Made by a program: the position numbers and the translations under genes | Assembly (NCBI GenBank): GCA_029052375.1 | Contig: JAIDJD010000108.1 | Coordinates: 1 to 7,630, forward strand | DNA length: 7,630 nucleotides | DNA from: Duncaniella sp. | GTDB taxonomy: Bacteria; Bacteroidota; Bacteroidia; Bacteroidales; Muribaculaceae | Direction: 5' to 3' | Part shown: positions 4,920 to 7,630 of the stretch, in pieces | How positions within the stretch are numbered: position 1 is the first letter of the stretch | Layout of the letters: every line of letters begins with the position of its first letter | Notes under the pieces: generated by a model | Seen by the model: only the letters and a program-made list of their open reading frames with translations | Told to the model about the DNA's origin: nothing | Databases searched by the model: none

Positions 4920-6146
4920 TCAGAGAGGGAGAGCAAAGATTACGATGCGGTTCCAATCGTTGGTGGCATACGGCTGGATGTCCGAGCCTGCGGCCTCGAG
5001 GACAAGGCGGTCGGCGCTGATGCCATAGTCGCCGGTGAGGATATCGGCCACAGCCTGGGCGCGGCGCTCGGAGAGCCTCATGTTGTAGGCAGACGAGCCG
5101 GTGTTCTTGTCGGCATAGCCGCGCACCACAATCTTACTGTCGGGATTGGCCTTCATATACTCGGCGATGTTGTAGACGTTGACCATCTCCTCGCTCGACA
5201 CATAGGCCGAGTTGAGCTTGAAGCGGACGGTGGGGAGAACGACTGTAGACTGTACCTCCTCGGCCACGGCTACCTCAGGCTCGGGACAGGGGAGCTGAGC
5301 CTCGGCGGCCGCAAGCGCGGCAGAGGTGGCGGCGAGAGCGCCGCGGAGATCGTTGACCTGCGCGTTGGCCTGGTTGAGAGCCTCCATATAGTCACAGGGA
5401 TTGTATCTCTCCTTCATCTTCGAGCCGGTGAAGTGGATGATGATGCCGCCGGTGGCAGAGATATCGATATCCATGGAGCGGCCGTAACACTGGTTGTTGA
5501 AGTTGTCGCCGTAGAGCATGGCGCGGCCCTCGGCAAAGAAGTCGACATACTCGGATGCGCGGAAGCGGAACTGAAGGCCGGCCGAGACGGGGAACATGAA
5601 GTTGTTGCGCTTGTGGTGGCCGCCGTCCATATAGTTGCCCGCATCGGCGGGACGGTAGCGCCATACAAAGGTGCTGCCGAGACCCACATAGGGTATCATC
5701 GAGAAGACACGGTCGGGATTGTATCCGTGGCAAGAGTTGAACATATCCCACATGAAGTCGACGTTGAGATTGGCTGTGCGGGCATGGCCGGTGACGCCCT
5801 CGTTCCAGTGCATCGAGCCATAGTAGCCCGAGAAGCGGAATCCGAGGTAGGGCGAGAACCATCGGCCGACGGCCAGATTGTACTGAGCCGTGATGCGGCG
5901 GTGGGAGGTCGAGGCGGTGGGGGCATTCTCGACAAAGGGAGAACGTATGCCGGCACCCAGCTGGATATACCAGTTGTTGCGCCATGATCCGGGAGAGTAG
6001 TGGTCCTTGCACTCCACGGTAGATGTTTCGGTTGGGAGGAGACTGGTCTCTTCTACGACGACGGCGGTAGCGTCTTGAGCCTTGAGCTCACCGGCACCCA
6101 TGAGCGCTGCGCCACAGGCTGCCATTACGAACAGTTGCTTTTTCAT
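4920..6146 (-). CDS. OmpA-family outer-membrane beta-barrel protein with peptidoglycan-binding domain
   Basis: The 408-residue protein opens with a Sec signal peptide (MKKQLFVMAACGAALMGAG..., likely cut after LKA23). Residues of about 55-240 alternate aromatic and polar residues with many Tyr, Phe and Trp, as in an eight-stranded OmpA-type barrel. Residues of about 252-285 (EALNQANAQVNDLRGAL and an alanine-rich stretch) form a probable helical or coiled-coil linker, followed by a Pro/Glu/Val hinge. Residues of about 305-408 are the OmpA C-terminal domain: VRFKLNSAYVSSEEMVNVYNIAEYM, GYADK (D346) and NMRLSERRAQAV (R361/R362), where the Asp and Arg normally bind diaminopimelate in peptidoglycan. 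It should tether outer membrane to cell wall and be abundant. The gene is alone on the minus strand, bounded by a strong terminator downstream and a 413-base intergenic region upstream. No full-consensus promoter was seen; TACCTTGC near 6300-6293 on the minus strand is a weak candidate. Confidence 0.93.
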   Translation of the reverse strand: MKKQLFVMAACGAALMGAGELKAQDATAVVVEETSLLPTETSTVECKDHYSPGSWRNNWYIQLGAGIRSPFVENAPTASTSHRRITAQYNLAVGRWFSPYLGFRFSGYYGSMHWNEGVTGHARTANLNVDFMWDMFNSCHGYNPDRVFSMIPYVGLGSTFVWRYRPADAGNYMDGGHHKRNNFMFPVSAGLQFRFRASEYVDFFAEGRAMLYGDNFNNQCYGRSMDIDISATGGIIIHFTGSKMKERYNPCDYMEALNQANAQVNDLRGALAATSAALAAAEAQLPCPEPEVAVAEEVQSTVVLPTVRFKLNSAYVSSEEMVNVYNIAEYMKANPDSKIVVRGYADKNTGSSAYNMRLSERRAQAVADILTGDYGISADRLVLEAAGSDIQPYATNDWNRIVIFALPL

Positions 6147-6230
6147 CTCTCGTCAATAAGTTAATGTGAGACTTGTAAGAGTTTTTTTGCCTTAGTAAGT
6201 TAGTTGGATTTTCTGCTTCGGACAGGAGCG

Positions 6231-6244
6231 GCAGACGCGTCTGC
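6231..6244. repeat. Perfect 14-base palindrome upstream of the OmpA gene
   Basis: GCAGACGCGTCTGC is its own reverse complement and lies 85 bases before the OmpA start codon. If the OmpA transcript starts further upstream it would form a GC-rich hairpin in the leader. Otherwise it could be a regulator site. Confidence 0.5.
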
Positions 6245-6339
6245 GCCCCCTTGGCTCCGTGAGGGAAGCCTTTTATGACTGTTTAACGTTATGCAAGGTA
6301 TCTTTGTTCACAGGAGATCACGAAAGACCCGAGATTTCT

Positions 6340-6367
6340 CGTTTTTAACATTTCAGTGTTAAAAACG
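6340..6367. repeat. 11-base perfect inverted repeat between divergent genes
   Basis: CGTTTTTAACA (6340-6350) and TGTTAAAAACG (6357-6367) pair perfectly around a six-base loop, TTTCAG. It lies between the OmpA and dapA promoter areas. As DNA it could be an operator; as RNA it is an AT-rich hairpin without a clear U-tract. Confidence 0.6.
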
Positions 6368-6410
6368 TTAACTCAGCCATCCATCTTTTGCCCGCGGCGA
6401 GCACAGCGAT

Positions 6411-6442
6411 ATTGCGGATTACTCAGAAAATGTATAACTTTG
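6411..6442 (+). promoter_or_regulatory. Bacteroidota-type promoter for dapA
   Basis: TAACTTTG (6435-6442) is a perfect TAnnTTTG -7 element. ATTG (6411-6414), one mismatch from TTTG, lies 20 bases upstream. Transcription should start near 6447-6450, leaving a leader of about 110 bases before the dapA ATG. Confidence 0.7.
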
Positions 6443-6559
6443 CACAACGCAACAACCCGGGCGTCTCAGACGTTATCATAACAGGAGAAACCACGCCCCC
6501 ACACCGGAGCGCGGCACACTCTCACCTCATCGCAAACCCATCCCCCACATATCCCGATT

Positions 6560-7456
6560 ATGCCCACCAGATCACTCAGAGGCATGGGCGTGGCGCTCAC
6601 CACCCCCTTCCTGCCGGACGAATCCATAGACTACGCAACACTCGACGCCCACATCGACTACCTTGCAGAGGGGGGTGCCGACTATATAGTAGCGCTCGGG
6701 ACCACAGCAGAGACCCCTACCCTGTCGGCCGACGAAAAACGCGCCCTTGCTCTGCATATCCTCGACCGCACAGCACGCAGGATTCCGGTTGTGCTCGGGA
6801 TGGGAGGCAACTGCACACGCAACCTCGTGGCCGAAATCAAGGCCATGCCTCGCCTCGAAGAGTTTGACGCCATACTCTCCGTGGTCCCCTACTACAACAA
6901 ACCTACACAAGAAGGTATGTACCGCCACTTCAGCCGTGTGGCAGAAGCCTCGCCCATCCCCGTGATACTCTACAACATCCCCGGCCGCACAGGCGTCAAC
7001 ATGACTGTCGACACCGTCATACGCCTCGCCATAGACTATCCCGGCAAAGTGATAGGCATCAAGGAAGCATCGGGCAACATGGAACAGGCAGGCCTCATCA
7101 TAGCCCGCCGCCCAGAGGGATTTCTCGTAATCTCGGGCGACGACTCCCTGGCCCACACAATGATAGGCCTCGGAGGCGACGGCGTCATCAGCGTCCTCGG
7201 CAACGCCTACCCCCGCCAATTCTCAGACATGATACACCTCAGCATGGACCCCGAGCGCCGCACCGAAGCCCTCCCCCTCCACCAGAGCTTCTCGGCCCTC
7301 TACTCCCTGCTCTTCAAGGAAGGCAACCCCTCGGGCATCAAATCTCTCATGCACTGCGTCATCCCCGGCTATCACGAAGTCCTCCGCCTCCCCCTCGTCC
7401 CCGTCGGCGAGATGGTCCGCAACGCCCTCAAATCCGAAGCCGACAAGATGAGGTAA
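6560..7456 (+). CDS. dapA: 4-hydroxy-tetrahydrodipicolinate synthase
   Basis: DapA condenses pyruvate with aspartate semialdehyde, the committed step toward diaminopimelate and lysine. The 298-residue TIM-barrel protein has the family motifs in order: MGVALTTPF (9-17), GTTAETPTL (47-55, substrate-binding threonines), VVPYYNKPTQEGMYRHF (108-124, with the proton-relay Tyr), LYNIPGRTG (137-145; Y138 and R143 fit the catalytic Tyr and the Arg that binds the aldehyde substrate), GIKEASGN (166-173, Schiff-base K168) and SGDDSLAHTMIGLGGDGVISVLGN (192-215). Length is typical. The start at MPTRSLRGMGVAL fits the usual short N-terminal lead; there is no Shine-Dalgarno. The gene appears monocistronic from its own promoter, and its stop lies only five bases before a conserved-looking piece of the terminal repeat region. 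The NAL superfamily also includes sialate lyases, but the GTTAETPTL, PYYNKP and PGRTG motifs favour DapA. Confidence 0.96.
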   Translation: MPTRSLRGMGVALTTPFLPDESIDYATLDAHIDYLAEGGADYIVALGTTAETPTLSADEKRALALHILDRTARRIPVVLGMGGNCTRNLVAEIKAMPRLEEFDAILSVVPYYNKPTQEGMYRHFSRVAEASPIPVILYNIPGRTGVNMTVDTVIRLAIDYPGKVIGIKEASGNMEQAGLIIARRPEGFLVISGDDSLAHTMIGLGGDGVISVLGNAYPRQFSDMIHLSMDPERRTEALPLHQSFSALYSLLFKEGNPSGIKSLMHCVIPGYHEVLRLPLVPVGEMVRNALKSEADKMR

Positions 7457-7461
7457 GCCAG

Positions 7462-7509
7462 CCCTGGGTGCAATCCCACAACCCACATACCAAATCAATC
7501 CACATCAAA
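7462..7509. repeat. Possible partial copy of the terminal repeat, directly after dapA
   Basis: CCCTGGG (7462-7468) echoes CCCTGGGG (7580-7587) and, like it, precedes a variable C/A-rich spacer and then a CCCCGGAA hairpin (48 bases from motif to hairpin here, 30 in the second copy). This suggests that the tail of a degenerate repeat unit begins just after the dapA stop. I see no conventional terminator for dapA here. Confidence 0.35.
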
Positions 7510-7630
7510 CAGCCCCGGAAAGGGGCTGCATGAGGGAAACCCCAGGGTGGGCGGGCGGAGACGCAGTCGCAGCCGTCCTCCCTGGGGATACCGCCAAAAC
7601 CAGAACGCTCAACCCCGGAAGCGGGTTGCA
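7510..7630. repeat. GC-rich structured repeat: one complete unit and the start of a second
   Basis: A hairpin CAGCCCC/GGGGCTG (7510-7516, 7522-7528; loop GGAAA, then CA) recurs exactly 100 bases later as CAACCC/GGGTTG (7610-7615, 7623-7628; also with CCCCGGAA and then CA). The bases differ in the stem but pairing is kept. Between them, CCCCAGGG (7540-7547) pairs perfectly with CCCTGGGG (7580-7587), and an inner stem GGCGG/CCGTC (7553-7557, 7573-7577) encloses GAC-GCA-GTC. The region is open on the minus strand, so automated tools may call a false protein. From memory, similar GC-rich repeats are common between genes in Bacteroidales, but I cannot confirm that here. The array continues beyond the window. 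Confidence 0.65.

Larger units (their letters stand above)
6147..6559. other. Divergent intergenic region between the OmpA gene and dapA
   Basis: This 413-base stretch contains no credible gene. It holds a 14-base palindrome (6231-6244), a small GGCT/AGCC hairpin followed by TTTT on the plus strand (6253-6274), an 8-base palindrome TAACGTTA (6284-6291), and an 11-base inverted repeat (6340-6367). It also holds the dapA promoter (6411-6442) and, in the dapA leader, GTTAT-C-ATAAC (6472-6482). The OmpA message may have a leader of about 150 bases if it starts near 6290. The AACGTTA core occurs both at 6285-6291 and at 6364-6370, which could reflect paired regulator sites. Confidence 0.6.

Noticed and set aside
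5433..5987. 184-codon plus-strand ORF opposite the OmpA gene
   Set aside because: It is an antisense shadow of a well-supported outer-membrane protein gene and has no recognisable domain.
6447..6559. Lysine riboswitch in the dapA leader
   Set aside because: The leader is only about 110 bases, shorter than the lysine riboswitch, and I could not find its conserved junction elements or an expression platform.
7510..7630. CRISPR array
   Set aside because: The repeated hairpins are not identical, the 100-base period is too long, the intervening sequence is itself structured, and no cas genes are present. The Cas4-like nuclease at 3213-3986 is far away and coupled to mazG instead.

Overview
The window looks like a moderately GC-rich chromosome segment from a member of Bacteroidales, most probably a Muribaculaceae-type gut bacterium. 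Three things suggest this: Bacteroidota-type promoters (TTTG about 20 bases before TAnnTTTG) upstream of rpsU, mazG and dapA; start regions that are A-rich or have no Shine-Dalgarno sequence; and OmpA, MazG, DapA and S21 proteins of recognisable Bacteroidales type. The family-level placement is inference. No phage, transposase, CRISPR array, tRNA or rRNA is visible.

Layout, left to right. Positions 1-280 are an AT-rich promoter and leader region for rpsU (ribosomal protein bS21, 281-472), whose leader could fold as a pseudoknot. Positions 473-701 hold no confident gene but contain a perfect Shine-Dalgarno sequence ahead of an 18-codon ORF, and a long hairpin. A large lipoprotein with a six-hairpin glycosidase-like domain and a C-terminal carbohydrate-binding-like beta domain (702-2756) follows. 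It overlaps a YfcE-type metallophosphoesterase (2753-3259) by ATGA. On the minus strand, mazG (3983-4777) is transcribed from a near-leaderless promoter and overlaps a RecB/Cas4-like PD-(D/E)XK nuclease gene (3213-3986) by ATGA. The nuclease gene also runs 47 bases tail-to-tail into the phosphoesterase gene. A strong hairpin terminator and a 14-base palindrome (4827-4891) separate this operon from an OmpA-family outer-membrane protein (4920-6146, minus). A 413-base divergent intergenic region with several inverted repeats separates the OmpA gene from dapA (6560-7456, plus). The window ends in a GC-rich, hairpin-forming repeat (about 7462-7630) whose signature hairpin recurs exactly 100 bases apart and which continues past the end.

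The genes are mostly housekeeping: translation (bS21), nucleotide-pool cleaning (MazG), lysine and diaminopimelate synthesis (DapA), and cell envelope (OmpA; DapA supplies the diaminopimelate that OmpA-type domains typically bind in peptidoglycan). I do not see a complete new defence or mobile system. The items most worth following are the rpsU neighbourhood (possible leader pseudoknot, plus an out-of-place perfect Shine-Dalgarno in a lineage that rarely uses them), the terminal structured repeat, and the coupled MazG-nuclease operon.
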